Under the pieces are notes generated by a model. It had not been told where the DNA came from. It was given only the letters and a program-made list of their open reading frames with translations, and did no database searches. Source: Bisporella sp. PMI_857 (lineage: Eukaryota > Ascomycota > Leotiomycetes > Helotiales > Helotiaceae). From it: a DNA stretch of 64,000 nt. The stretch spans positions 176,063 to 240,062 of the forward strand of contig JAJSPD010000069.1 in the NCBI GenBank assembly GCA_021307315.1. The letters are read 5' to 3'. A program made the position numbers and the translations under genes. Shown here one piece after another: positions 22,476-34,954 of the stretch (position 1 is its first letter; every line of letters starts with the position of its first letter).

Positions 22476-24487
22476 GATGACCAAAAATGCAACGCCACGA
22501 TGAAGGGTAGTGAAAGCAAAAGGGGATACGAAGCGTACTAAAAGGGAACAAAAAGGTAAGTGAAGGAAGTTGGCGGTTCGCCTTGAAACGTCGATTGTGG
22601 TTCGATACTGCTTTAAAAGAGTAATTTTGACTGGGTTTTCTCCACCGTTTGGCCTCTGATGGGCCCTACCCTGGTTTGGCAGTGATCTTCGTGTAGGGGG
22701 GTGTTCCTTGGATGTGCTTCGTCTTCCATAGACATGGGGCTAAACTTCCGGCTCGTGGGCTCTCGGGTTATGCCTCCTGGACGTGCACCCGGCTGTTAGA
22801 TGGGAAGTATGTATCGTAGCAAGATCGGCATCTAGATTAATGTTTTGAGATTCGATGTCAGGTCATATATCGAGTGCAGGAAGAGGGGGTCATTGTTCCC
22901 ACAATTTTGGTGTTGACCTTACTATTCCTCCAGTCTAAACCCTTTACGTCTCTTCCATACTTTTCCATAACGCTTTTTTAGTGGGTGCCTTGCTAGCAAA
23001 GCTCTAGTACCGCAGACGCTGGTGGGATTATCCCAGACATAAAATTCTGACATCTACAGATACCCACTCTTTGCTATCCAGTAAGTAGACGAGTTTACAA
23101 ATGGGAGCATGTAATCGTACCAGGGTCCACAGCCTTAGTTGAACTAAGTATACGACCCTGAGGCACACGAAAACACTATCCAGTGCAGTCTCGACTACAC
23201 CATAGCTAAAAACTTGATTTTTTAAAAAAAATTAAAAATACTATTCATTTCGAAGGACTTCTATGTCATCGTGGTCTCTTGGCTAGTCCAGTATCTGAAA
23301 TTAATGGTAGGATGATCATAAAGCCGATAGGCACTTCAGACGCTCGGGCCAACTGTCAAGCTCGCTCATGCGGCACCAAATCTCGCGGAAGCGAAGCTAC
23401 TGTAGAAGAATTGCAGGCACTAACCCTACAAGTACCGTGCTGTAACAAGCTAACACCACTTGCGGTATAGTTCCTAAGTGCAATCCATCATGCATATTCG
23501 ACCTTGGCAGATTGGGAGACATGTATTGTAGAGATCGCCTACTTATAGTACTGTATAGGACAGAGACGGGCTGATCCAACGTCTGTTTTCACGTATAGCT
23601 TGAAAACGAGTCTTTGCCGAGGGCATGTGCCTGACACTCAGCCGATCAGGTTCCTCGGTACACGTACCATATCCCTCAAATCTTCGAACCAAGTCCATGA
23701 GAACGAGAATATTTCTTCGGGAAGGGAATGCCACGGCAAAGACGATAGAGGGATGAGGTTATCTCGTAAAGATTTGGCGAAGTCCACACAAGTGAGAATC
23801 TGTCAAAACGGCCCCAGAAATTCTTAAAACATCGGAACGGTCCGAAAGCGGGAATTAAAGCCGCCACAGAGTCAATTTAAAAGTGGACCGCTCTCGTCAG
23901 TTCAACACGATTCAGTCTCCTAAAACTATTTGTCGTTGTCCCTGGCGTAACCGCCCGTTGCGTAGCCGTCCTCGGCTAACACCGTCTCCCCCGCCCTAGA
24001 CATCCCCTGAGCCAAGCCTCAAAACTCGTGATCAGCGTCTTCGCCAATGTTTTGGCTGCGGCGCATTTGGTCAACCCAGTGCCTCCAAAACGGGAGAGGT
24101 TGTCTGCTCCCCCCTCTTGCGTTCAGGGTCCCCCCCAAACATGCTTAGTTTCATGCCGAACCACACTCATAGCTAAGGTTTTATACGCCTAACGTGAGGA
24201 GTAAAAGCTCGACATTAAGTGCTTAAAGCAAAAATCTGGATTGGCTAACAATTTTAAAGAGACCCACCAGAGGACCGCTGGTGGTGATGTCCACACCGCT
24301 CTAGGTGGTGTCCTACCCACTTGATCCCCTCAGTTAGCTACAAACTCGTTTGTTCTTACCAAGATTCCTGAACAAGCAATCATTTAACCCTTTGACCTGT
24401 CGTATTATCTTACTTTTCTGCTTCCAGGATTCCAAGAATTCGTTTCCAATCTATCCATCTGCCGGCTACGCACTCCATCTCAACGCC
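22476..24487. other. Divergent intergenic region
   Basis: About 2 kb between the rhodopsin-fold gene (-) and the SDR gene (+). Only short frames without motifs are present (for example 23543-23867). No repeat or RNA gene recognised. Confidence 0.45.
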
Positions 24488-25477
24488 ATGTCAGAATTTT
24501 TTATCAAGGACGAGGATTTAACCGGTCTCAAAGGCAAGGTTGCCATTGTCACAGGTATGGCTATCTCATTGCCTCGCGAGGTATTCTCATCATGTTTGAC
24601 TCGGACTAATGGACCTATTGGATTATTGCAGGCACTTCTTCAGGTATTGGCCTGGCAACTGCCGATCTGCTGGTATCGCTGGGGGCACTGGTTGTCGGCG
24701 GCGACATCCAGCCACAACCTGATACGACAGAGAAGACTGGCTTCACATTTATACAAACTAATGTTACCAATTGGGCCCAACTGAGTGCGCTGTTCAAGAA
24801 AACGAAGGAACAACATGGCCGAATTGACTATGTGTTCGCCAACGCTGGTATTGGTCCCCGCGCTAATTACTTGGCACTTGAATCGGACGAGAGCGGAAAC
24901 CTGAAGGAACCAGTACACGATACCCTGGAAGTCAATCTGAAGAGCGTGGTCAACACGGCTTCTCTTGCCGTTCATTATCTGAAACAGCAACCTGAAGGTG
25001 GTAGTATTGTGCTCATGGGCTCCAGCACCGGCTTGCAGCCACTTCGAGCTCCCGATTATTGTAAGTCAAGAGCAGAGCATAACATAAAGGAATTCAAGTT
25101 CACACGATGATGTAGCCACGGCCAAACATGGTGTTCTGGGGTTCGGAAGAGGCTATGCAAGGCTTGTTGAGGTTTCGGGTCTCCCAATACGGATTAACAC
25201 ACTCATGCCATCATGGACGTCCACCAACGTCCTCCCAAATGTGGAGGGAATCATGAAGGCAGTCTCGCACGAGTCGCAGCCATGTTTAGTGATTGCACGG
25301 GCTGTTGCTTACCTGTTTCTTGATGCATCCAGACATGGAGAAGTAATCTTCATCGCCGATGGGAAGTACCAGGAAATCGAAAAGTCCGTGCTCGCACCTG
25401 CGTATGAAACCATCAAGGGAGCTGGGAATCCCAGTGATGATGAGATTCTAAGGCGTATATTCGCACTGGGGCAATGA
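24488..25477 (+). CDS. Short-chain dehydrogenase/reductase (SDR)
   Basis: Exons 24488-24554, 24632-25060 and 25116-25477 give 285 aa. Introns are 77 nt (GTATGG...TTGCAG) and 55 nt (GTAAGT...TGTAG). The start is MSEFFIKDEDLTG in good context (CCATGT). The nucleotide-binding motif TGTSSGIG (residues 22-29) spans the first intron; GGD after beta-strand 2 suggests NAD(H) preference, though this is inferred. ANAGIG, the active-site Ser near 153-154 (LMGSST), and Tyr165/Lys169 (YSTAK, split by intron 2) complete a classical SDR. The C-terminal part holds FLDASRHGEVIFIADGKYQE, as in many fungal 15-hydroxyprostaglandin-dehydrogenase-like SDRs. Cytosolic oxidoreductase; substrate unknown. No biosynthetic neighbours suggest a pathway. 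Confidence 0.92.
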
Positions 25478-27103
25478 CCTGGAACGATGTTGGTATAGAT
25501 ATCTTGTGCCCGTTCGGGTATATTAACGTAACGATTATGAAATCTTGAATGCTAGCCAGGCAATCAACTGCGCACCAGTTTCTTCAGAGTATTTTGAATC
25601 TGAATCTTCATGACACTAGCTAAGAAAACGAAGATATTGACAGATATCGATTAGCTTAACCTCGAGGCTTTAGGGCATTTAGTTTATAAGAGTATGCTGA
25701 AAATAATACTAAAAATGATAACGCAAGAGTGCAAGCTCTGGAAATAAGGTAGATCATATTGGAGGATGAGAGCGAGAGGTCTTGACGCAAGGAGTGAGTA
25801 TCGGGTTATTGCTGAAATTACTATCCATTAGTACGCGCTAGAGCCTAGGAAGTCGAAATTAAATCGGCAAATCCTCTAGGAGAACGAATGCCAATAACGG
25901 ATCTGGCAACTGGATGCATGGAACTGTAACGAAATTAGTTACCCAATACATCGGACTCCTTCGAGGAAGCCGTCATTTTACATTCCACCACCACATAGGT
26001 CAGCTTCTCTCGGAGGACATTTATGCAGATAAGTGTGATGGTTAACCAACAAATTGTGTTGCGTCGACGACAACGTTGAAGGGTTCAATGAATGATATTT
26101 TGAGGGAAAGCACTAATTGAACAATACGAGGGATATCTACGGGAGTAAACTGCTCAATGTGCAGAAGTTCGCCTGGAGCGGTTCATAGCATTATTTCTTC
26201 TAAGGTGTAACGACTCATTGACTCGATTACGCAAGGTTTCTGAATCATGAAATGGCCAATCGTAAACTTCTCAAAGCACTCTCCAACAAATTCTCAGCAA
26301 TCTCCGTATATACTGTAGCGTCAGAAAGTTCTATTAATGGAGTGACCGAAGAGCTTAAATGAGTGTGATACACAAGTAGAGAGGAGAGATTTAAACAACC
26401 AGTTTTGGTAGACTTTCAGCATTGGAATTGTCAATGAAGCTGTTTGTATCTTTAGGCGATTGACAAATAAGTGTCAAACCCGAGGCTTTTAAAGGGGCTC
26501 GTGAATCAACAACAGGTTCCATATGGAACTGGTTGGTCCCTTAGAGGTATGGAGGTGAAGCACCGAATAAACTAAGGCCCAGGGTATCACTTCGGTTTTA
26601 CATTAGGAGGTAATCCAAGCTCCAGCTGGTCATCAACCCAAAAAATACCTAACTACAATGGTACAAAAGATTCACCACTGATGTGAGCATAAAGATGCTG
26701 TTGGTGTTTCTCATGGTTGCCTGAGGCCGTTATCAGTCAGTTCAAAATGCCAAGTCTCTTATCTCCTTCAGCCTCATAACGTCACTATCGGAAGAAAATG
26801 CAGTTCCACTTCCGACCTCGGCTTTCTCATTAATCACCCACAAAATCATTACAGTCTCATTTATGGGCTCGTCACAAGCTCACCATGGAGTCATTCATTC
26901 GACCCACAAATGTCCACTCTGAAGGAGTACACGCGCGGTAGGTGAGCAGCGCCGGTCAGATTCACATGCCTCGGTATCTAGAGCTTCTCGACTTATTACA
27001 TGCTGCTTTTCCTTCGCAAGTTTGCCTTTTCCTTCTTTCCTCATAGATTTTTTGTGTTTAGACCAGGTGCTTTAGATTTCTCTGCTATTAAAGCATATAC
27101 AGG
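25478..27103. other. Gene-free interval
   Basis: About 1.6 kb with no reading frame of note. No RNA gene or repeat seen. The 3' part upstream of 27104 is expected to hold the promoter of the peroxidase gene. Confidence 0.5.
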
Positions 27104-28130
27104 ATGAGTAAGGTTGGCGACTTTGATACTGTGCGAAAGGATATTGTGGAGCTTCTTCACCAGCCCGAGTACGATGATGGAAGCGCAGGGCCAGTGTTGG
27201 TGCGATTAGCATGGTATGTTCTCGACTTGATATTCAAGTTTTGATACTGATCTGAATAGGCATTCTTGTGGAACATATGATGCTGAAACAGATACCGGAG
27301 GTTCAAACGGCGCTGGAATGCGGTACGAGCAAGAAGGTGGCGATCCAGCAAACGCAGGCCTCCAACATGCGCGTGTCTTTCTGGAACCTGTCAAAGAGAA
27401 GCATTCTTGGATAACATACTCCGATCTGTGGACACTGGCTGGTGTCGTAGCGATCAAGGAAATGGGCGGTCCTGATATTCCCTGGCGAGGCGGTCGTACC
27501 GATTACGTCGACGACAGCAAGCTTCCACCTCAAGGACGCCTCCCAGACGCAGCACAAGGCTCTGACCACATCCGTTTCATATTCTACAGAATGGGATTCA
27601 ACGACCAGGAGATTGTGGCATTGAGCGGAGCGCATAATTTAGGACGTTGTCATAGTGATCGTTCGGGATTTGAAGGAGCGTGGGTCAACAATCCTACTCG
27701 ATTCTCAAATCAATACTTTCGCCTTCTTCTTTCGCTTCAATGGAGCAAGAAGACGTTGCCTAATGGAGTCGAACAATTCACCAACTATGATGCGGATTCT
27801 GAGACAGAGTTAATGATGCTGCCGACTGATATTGCTTTACGGAATGACAGTGAATTCCTGCCATACGTCGAATTGTATGCGAAGGATAAGGACCAATTTT
27901 TCGAAGACTTTGCCAAAGTTTTTGAGAAGCTGAGCGAATTGGGTATTAAGAGAGATGCATATGGTAATATCACAAATACCGATTCTGCGTTTGGGGGCTA
28001 TATTTCGGCACCGAAAAAGTCTTCAAAGCCTGGCGTCCCAGAAAAGACAACAGATGACAGAGTTAGGCCAAGCGGAGCATGCCCTGTGGCGAAAGAGAAC
28101 AGGAGGTTTGTGGAGAGGAGCGTGTTGTGA
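27104..28130 (+). CDS. Cytochrome c peroxidase-like class I heme peroxidase
   Basis: Exons 27104-27213 and 27260-28130 give 326 aa; the 46-nt intron (GTATGT...GAATAG) splits the codon for the distal Trp. The distal site RLAWHSCGTYD provides Arg34, Trp37 and His38. The proximal ligand lies in [11 protein letters not shown] (His162), and Trp178 stands 16 residues later, the spacing of the radical-forming Trp in yeast cytochrome c peroxidase. These residues identify a class I haem peroxidase that reduces H2O2. The protein starts [18 protein letters not shown] with no mitochondrial presequence, unlike classical mitochondrial Ccp1, so a cytosolic form is likely. A C-terminal extension of about 40 residues ([20 protein letters not shown]) is polar and basic. 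No damage is seen. Confidence 0.95.
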
Positions 28131-28586
28131 GCGCGATTTCATGATTGGCTAGAGTCCATATAGAGAACCATTCGCAAGAGGCTATAGACTTAGATTAGAC
28201 TTAGATTAGACTTAGATGTGGATAGATATAGAATTGTACAATACTAGAAGTTGCATTATGCCTTTCCAATGACTTTCATGTTCCTAGTCACGTCATAGTA
28301 CTCAACCCAGAAACAATTCGAGTCCTTCAATAGCTGGAGGTTGCACAATGATTGCTTTAAAAATATAGCCCACACCGGCCCATTCTAGTTCCTCTTTCTC
28401 TCTAAACATGCTCAACATACAAATTAAGCATCAAAAAGCCATCTTCGGTTTGGATTCTTCGATCAAAAATAACCAAGTCCGTCATAACGCTCGTGACTTA
28501 CCTCGACAAACCAGAAGTCCACGCCAAGCGCCCCACAAAAACACCACAAAAACACCACAAAAAGCACAAAGTCTAAAACTCAAAAG
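28131..28586. other. Intergenic with minisatellite
   Basis: Contains the 11-bp tandem repeat at 28186-28217 and CACCACAAAAA repeats near 28540-28565 just before the MYND gene. No other feature seen. Confidence 0.5.
28186..28217. repeat. 11-bp tandem repeat, three units
   Basis: AGACTTAGATT is repeated almost exactly three times, downstream of the peroxidase gene. Confidence 0.8.
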
Positions 28587-29207
28587 ATGTCTTCAGCACT
28601 TATAAATTCGACAACCGCCCAAGGATCACCCGCGGCTATCCGACAAACCAGAGTCCCGGTTCCAAACTCACGACATCCGACCGACACGGAAACCGCCAGC
28701 CCTACCTCAGAAGGCAAAATGGGTCCTCCAGCACCCGACGAGGCATCGTCAAGCACCAGCAACGCCCCGACCCAGGACGCCGGACCCCCGCCCGCGTCCG
28801 CGCCCGCGCCGACCAAATGCTCCGCGTGCCCCAGCACGGAAGCGGAATCCAAGCCCTTCAAGCCGTGCTCCAAATGCCAGTCCGAGGCCTACTGCTCGCG
28901 GGACTGCCAGAAGTCCCACTGGAAGACGCACAAGAAGGTCTGTCCCGAGCGGGCCCAGGCGTGGGCCCAGACGGCGAACCTCAAGATGGGCGGCGGAAGG
29001 CGGGAGACGAGGGAGGGCCACCGTGGCGGTAAGTCTAGAGAGGTTTGGGGGGCGGGGGATGGAGAGGGGGAAGAAGGTGCTAGAGGGGAGCTGATCTTGT
29101 TTTCTATTTGCTCTTCTATTTTGTTTTAATATTTATACTTAGGGGAAGGCTAATCAATGATGTGTTGGTATTTCGTAGGGTTGCAGAAGTGGCAGTTTGA
29201 CACGTGA
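28587..29207 (+). CDS. Small MYND zinc-finger protein
   Basis: Exons 28587-29028 and 29179-29207 give 156 aa; the 150-nt intron starts GTAAGT and ends TTCGTAG. The first about 75 residues are Ser/Thr/Pro/Ala-rich. The finger follows: CSACPST, then CSKCQSEAYCSRDCQKSHW and KTHKKVC, the Cys and His pattern of a MYND domain (protein-protein interaction rather than DNA binding). The short last exon encodes GLQKWQFDT, a C-terminal motif I associate with other small fungal MYND proteins; reading through the intron instead gives a low-complexity Gly/Glu-rich tail, so the spliced form is favoured. No enzymatic domain such as SET is present. Probably a nuclear or cytosolic adaptor; partner unknown. Confidence 0.88.
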
Positions 29208-29816
29208 TTTGTTGGAGGAGGATTTGGGCGGGAAGGAGTTCGGGAGGGGGATATGGGATGGGTATTGTATGAGAGAGCCTTGGGATTGGGCTGGGAGTAT
29301 GGCGTAAGTGATCCCCGAGCTGGGTTGGGTTATTCATGGGCTGACTTGCGGGAGAGAATTCGAATTGAAATGTTTTACGACGCCTTTTCAGACGAAGATA
29401 TAGCTTAAAAGTTACAGCAACAAAGATGAAATATGAAATTGACGGCCGTGGTGCTTTATTATGTCTCAAATACCTTACCCCACTCCTACTGGTTGTACTC
29501 CGAACCACTTTTCACTAATGCTTTGAAGCCCCGTCCCCGTATGTCAATCAGCCAGAAGAAGTTCAAGTACTCAATCCCGTCGATTTTTTCAAAATTTATA
29601 CTGAACCTTTAGCATTGGAAGACCCTCCTAGTACCTCCTCTCTCCCGCTCTCCCTCACTCACCACCGGCTCAAATCTATCCATAGTCCGCAATAGCTGCA
29701 GCACAATTACAGGCCTTACTGCTATACGAGCACCATAATTTTGGAGTACGTCACATTGGCTGGGTTTATGAGGTTGACCCAACGTTTCCGGCTAGATATA
29801 CTGCTGTTGCGTCTGT
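29208..29816. other. Gene-free interval
   Basis: No gene supported. A minus-strand frame at 29116-29508 has no recognisable content. Confidence 0.4.
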
Positions 29817-30373
29817 TTGGGTTGGCCGTTTCGTGGCTTTCGCAGCGTTCATAAGCGCTATCCTAACAAGCCCAACGAGTATATTTACCGTCATGAAATC
29901 TTTGCTTGGGCGTATTCCTTATCAGTAATTGCTGCTTGCATTCAACAGTATGAAAGGCCGACAGATTTTCGTTGCTTAACAGTTCAAGGATTCTTTGAAT
30001 GTATTGTCAGATGTTTCTGCTACTTTTGCGGCTCTGGTGTGGCTTTCGTGTCATTACCTGAAGCAAGGAGAAATGTATTATCATCGCCGTTTGCTTGGCG
30101 ATTACTGGAGACTTCAATCGTGGTCGAATCCATTGCACTCACATTTACGCATACTGCAGCCTTGACTTGTCTTCTACGCCCACCCGCGTCATGTCGTTGG
30201 CTTATCGACTTCTCAGGCTGCTCCTTAGTATTTCTGGTAAGTATGCCTGAGCTCGACTCTGAAGACTGGTGTCGGCTTACTGGACATGTCCGAACTCGTC
30301 CCTACAGGTCAGATGGTGCTCAAATCGTCCCTTCCTGCTCCTTGCCACCGTAGTAGTACATAAGCACTCTTAG
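29817..30373 (+). pseudogene. Possible decayed membrane-protein gene
   Basis: A 140-codon open frame ends at a good donor (CTG|GTAAGT, 30237), and a matching acceptor (CCCTACAG, 30307) with CTTACTGG upstream extends it in frame to a stop at 30373. The translation is hydrophobic in several stretches (FAWAYSLSVIAACIQ). No ATG precedes it in this frame. Upstream, a different frame over about 29742-29910 also looks protein-like (VRHIGWVYEVDPTFPARYTA), so an indel may have separated two parts of one gene. I do not recognise the family. Weak evidence. Confidence 0.22.
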
Positions 30374-32017
30374 CTATTGGTTCTGAGGCCGAGGTTGCGA
30401 GTGCGAACATGTTAGCTATATACTTAGTCTACTGGAATTTCAAACTGTTGGAGCCTGACTGTTTTAGTCTTCCTCGTCTATGGAAACATATCTCGTGCTG
30501 CCCTTGCTTTGAGAAAAGATAATGCACTGTGGTGAGGTGAGTCTTTGATTCAAGCGTAAAGAATGGAACATTGTTCAACTGTATCAGATGAACTTCGTGC
30601 CATACAGACAAGAGTGCCTAATCTTGCCGCAAAGGGTCTGATGGCGCGCAGACAAGCAAGAGCAACTCAATCTCTTACTGGAAGAGGTTCCCAGAAGACT
30701 TGGGAATGACCAATTCATCTCTATAGACATTCCATCTGTTCAGGCCGAGACCCAAATTTGCATCAACATTGTTGTCGTTGTCTTTCCTCAGGCATCCTGA
30801 CATTTGAGACTTTCCCAAGTCTGGCGTTTGAAGTAGAACATTCTTCTTAATTATTGCCAAGCAGCTGATACCCTCTCAATTAGAAATCACATCAAAAGTT
30901 CAAGAAATCATCTAGGCAATCTCAAATGATTATTCCTCTCTATATGGCACAAGACATTTAGATTTCATTTGATAATTGTTCGCTTGGGACTCTATCAAAG
31001 TCGATCTTGGATTCGTCAAATTGAGTGGATGACATGAATCGCTTGACAAATAAAAACCAGCCTGCGCCGTGATGATGGGTCACGCTCTGAGATCAGCCTT
31101 GCAACTCGGTGATGGTTGTGGCAGAACCTTGGCGGCATCGGTTGTTAGTCCATACGGATCAGCCAATTGGGGCGTTAGTTTCGACTCGTGTTCTACCGTA
31201 CACGCTGAGGATTGAAGCTCGAAACAGGAAAGAATCTAAATATAGCGTGACGATGCTCCCTGGGACCTGATGCAGAATGTGGAGAACCATTAGATGCAGA
31301 ACGATACGAATCCAGGTTGAGATATAATTGCATCCAAGCCGTTCAATGCCAGCGGGTGAGTAAGACTCTTTTCTTGGTCAAAGCATGAGTAGTTACTTTG
31401 GTAGATGAGAGAAAAAGATATGAGAGGCTGAATCCAACCAATCTCGGCAACAGGCGAGTACTAGGTCCCCCCTTATATAGTGGGGTTGTCCCCACATCTC
31501 AAAAAGAGAGAGAGAGAGTGAGGACAGATAGAAAATGTGATGCATCATTCCAGAATAAACCTTAAACGGCTTTGTCACTGATTGCACGCTATAAATCCCG
31601 CAAAATATGTCAGTCAGAGCCTTGCAGCCGATAGAAATGCTACGTTCCATCATCATCATGCCTTATCAATCAATCTATCGATAGATATATTTTCACCCAA
31701 CAGGAACAAGACAGACGTTCAATCGACGCTTCAAATTTAAGCTCCTTGCTGCCAAGAAATTAATCCTTTCCCTGAGCTCAGCCTAGACCCAGACCACGTC
31801 CCTCCTCCACCACCCCCCAAATTCTAAATCCCACTTCTTTTCACCACGTCCGCATCATTTTCTTACCCACCTCATGTGGCTGTCCGCCAACATCAATCGA
31901 CCTCGTGTTACGTCGGGGTAGATTGCATTTGGGCCTGCAGCGTCTCCTATCATCCGGTCCAGGTCCCCTCCGATATCCTTATCAAGCCGGACGAAGACCC
32001 TTCGAGTTTCCCCCGCC
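30374..32017. other. Gene-free interval upstream of the kinase
   Basis: About 1.6 kb without supported genes; a GA-rich simple run (AGAGAGAGAGAG) lies near 31506-31518. It includes the promoter of the kinase gene and probably its 5' leader. Confidence 0.45.
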
Positions 32018-34310
32018 ATGTCAAGTCTTGGACCAAGCACCCCAGCACAAAATTATAAGGCCAGCGGCGTAGCAACGGCAGAGGTTGCCTCCTCACCATG
32101 GACAAACAAGAATGAACAAGATGACAACATGCAGGCGAGAGACCCTTTCGGGATTGCGCCGGGCAGTCTGACGCCGGATGCGGGATTCAAGTTCAAGTCG
32201 ACGACCATAGCACCCTCTCCTCCTCCAACCACCCCCCAGAACCAATCTTCGAATCTGCTGCCGCTTGATACCTCTGCGCGGCTCCATTCATCACTAAGTA
32301 CATCAGACGGAAGGTTGAGTCCGAGCCCTTTAAGTGCTAGCCTACGAATACAAACGGATATCATACCTGGCTGTGTCGTGACAGCAGCGAGTGCGATTAA
32401 CACTGCGGGAACGTCAGGAGATTTCACGCACATAGCTCCAAGACCTGAAATCAAGCGAACACCAAGCATAAAAAACGTGTTGGCAAGCAGTTTTGGTAGC
32501 AGCGGATCAGCTCCTAGCTCTGCGCTATCCTCTCCCATGCTCAACGCGATGCCAGACGTTACTCCGTTGCCGTCGCCCCTCATGTCGAATGGTTCGCCAG
32601 GCCCTTGGAGGAAAGCGGCCAGGCCGCCTTCACGAGAACATTTACCACTGACCGCTGACTCGGCATTGGTAACGTCGAATGGTGAGTCTGTATCTGCAGC
32701 TATCGCAAACCAGACCAAACGGCGTGCATATCATGGGTTAGTGACGAGTGCCAATGAGAATGCTTTACATAATTCTGCTCTGGGAATCAATCGGGAAAAA
32801 ATTGTAGATGGCCACCAACGAAACAGGAGCCTAAGCGACTATACTCCTGACGCAATTCAAATACCAAAGCCTAGGCACATTACAGTATCTGGCTCCCATG
32901 CTGAGGCAACGCCGGATTCTGCTACGTCAGACTCAACAATGAGGAGAGAACCGCATTTGGCCGTACAAAGAGGTCTCGAGGTAGCCCCACGGTAAGCGCT
33001 ATATGATTCTTTGTTGAGCATTAATATAAGTATATACCGAGGCTGTGACTCGTAATACTGATGCTTTTATCTTATAGACCCCCAACTCCTCCACCAAGCA
33101 ACACTGGACAAGAGGGTAGCGATAGCGAATCATCTTTGACTGCAGATCAAGTCTGGGATATTATGAAAGCCAAGTATGAATATTTTGATGCATATAGTCG
33201 AGGTGATAAGAAGAAAAGAAGGTGGAGAGGTTTGAAAGTTCTCGGGGAAGGAACATTCAGTAAAGTGGTGCTTGCAACGAGCCAAGTCCCCGATGATTCC
33301 CCAGACGCCCAAGTCGCTGATTCTCAAGCGGATGGGCCGCCGTCACCATCACCTGAAGCTCAAATCGATCGCAAAAAACTTGTAGCGGTGAAAGTATGTG
33401 AGCACGGTCCCAAAGGAGGGGCTTCCGAAGATAGAATCGAGGTATCTTTGAAAAGAGAGTTAGAGATCATGAAATCAGTCAATCACCCATCATTGGTCCG
33501 CCTTAAAGCCTGGGCTACGGAGGAATCAAGGATGATATTAGTTCTCACATATTGTCCTGGTGGCGATTTGTTTGACGTTGCGACTAAGTACAAGGACCTC
33601 CTTGTCCCGGGACTCTTGAGACGCATGTTTGCAGAATTAGTCGGTGCGGTGAGATATTTACACTCAGCACACATCGTCCATCGTGACATCAAACTCGAGA
33701 GTGAGTCAAGACTTACGTCATTTGATATTCAAAACTAATAAAAGCAGATGTCCTTGTCAATTTAACTCAGAATGAGCTTGCGGAAAATCGAGACTGGGCT
33801 ACGTACCCATACTCGGTTGTTACTCTGACTGATCTTGGTCTTTCACGTTATGTGACTGATGACCAGCTCCTTCAGACAAGATGCGGCTCCGACGATTACG
33901 CAGCGCCAGAAGTCATCATGGGACAAGACTATAATGGTCGTGCAACAGATGCGTGGTCTCTAGGCGTTCTGCTTTACGCACTGCTTGAGTCACGACTCCC
34001 ATTCGATGTTCATCCTCGTATGACGGAAGCTCAGCGGATGCGCAGCCGAACCACCCATCGCATAGCAAGAATTGAGTGGGTCTGGGTCGAGTACGGAGGC
34101 GATGAGGGAGACAATGAAGCTGATTCAGCAAAGTTCAAAGCAGCTGGTCTGGAGGGAGCACAAATAACAACAGAAGGACTTCTCAAGCGAGCACGTAGTC
34201 GCTGGACCATGGACAAACTCGCAGAGTATGAATGGGTAAAAGACGGCATAACCGTAGAAGGAGGGGTCAAATTCCGCGAAGAAGACACGCCAAAAGAGGT
34301 CGTTGGATAG
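32018..34310 (+). CDS. Serine/threonine protein kinase with long N-terminal extension
   Basis: Exons 32018-32991, 33078-33700 and 33748-34310 give 719 aa; introns of 86 nt (GTAAGC...TTATAG) and 47 nt (GTGAGT...AAGCAG) restore frame. Residues 1 to about 350 are Ser/Thr/Pro-rich and probably disordered. The kinase domain begins near LKVLGEGTFSKVVLA (glycine loop), with LVAVKVCE (catalytic Lys), HRDIKLENVLVN spanning intron 2 (catalytic Asp), TDLGLSRYV as the metal-binding motif with DLG in place of DFG, and TRCGSDDYAAPEV as the activation segment end. An insert of about 30 residues separates the glycine loop from the VAVK Lys. Fungal CAMK-like kinases with CGSDDYAAPE are known, but I cannot name the orthologue. 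Likely an active kinase; DLG is tolerated in some families. Confidence 0.92.
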
Positions 34311-34696
34311 TAAATTCAAAAGACAGTAACACCGCTACAAGAAAAGGGGGCAATGTAGATTTTTAACGTCCAAGCGCCTGGGTTTTGGGAAGAGCGAAGG
34401 AAATATTACCAGGATGGTCGGCGTTTCATGGATTTACTGTATTTGCGCTATAGGGATTGATGGACAATATATAGGTGTATTATTAAAAGAGGCCATATAC
34501 TTCTGCGAGGAAGATGTGTGGAATAGATAGGATCGTTCAGGGGAATTCAAGATCTTTCTTCCTGTGGCCCACAGTGTGGTGTGATATGTAACGTAAGCGC
34601 ATGTGCTTATAGCTTTCCGACCAAATGTATATATATATATATTTTCATTCTATCGATTACCAAGTATCAAAAATTAAATAGCGTTTAGTTTGACCT
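34311..34696. other. 3' flank of the kinase gene
   Basis: AT-rich sequence with a short TA microsatellite near 34628-34642. No gene supported. Confidence 0.4.
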
Positions 34697-34954
34697 CTAC
34701 TTGGGATTCTCGTACTTGGTTATGTCTTGTTGCCAATCTAGAGCAAACGCTTCCTTCGGATGTCTCTGTATAATTTGTATTGCTTGTATACGAATGAATG
34801 CCTGAGGCAATAACCGCCAATAAAATCTCGCTGCCGTTGAGTGGTCGTAAGCTATATATACTTTTACAGGCGAGCTCTCTTCAGGATTATCACGTGTGTT
34901 CGGGTTCTCGTCGTCGAAGAATAGCAGCTCATTGTCTTTTTTTGAATGAACCAT
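34697..34954 (-). CDS. Hypothetical 85-aa protein
   Basis: An intact ATG-to-stop frame encodes an acidic, asparagine-rich N-terminus (NELLFFDDENPNTRDNPEES) followed by VKVYIAYDHSTAARFYWRLL and a helical, Gln/Ile-rich part. The composition is protein-like, but no family is recognised and no splice signals or promoter motif support it. It could be a remnant of a longer gene or a chance frame. Confidence 0.28.
   Translation of the reverse strand: MVHSKKDNELLFFDDENPNTRDNPEESSPVKVYIAYDHSTAARFYWRLLPQAFIRIQAIQIIQRHPKEAFALDWQQDITKYENPK

Noticed and set aside
32053..32718. 221-codon minus-strand frame
   Set aside because: Antisense to the low-complexity Ser/Pro-rich first exon of the kinase, where long shadow frames are expected.
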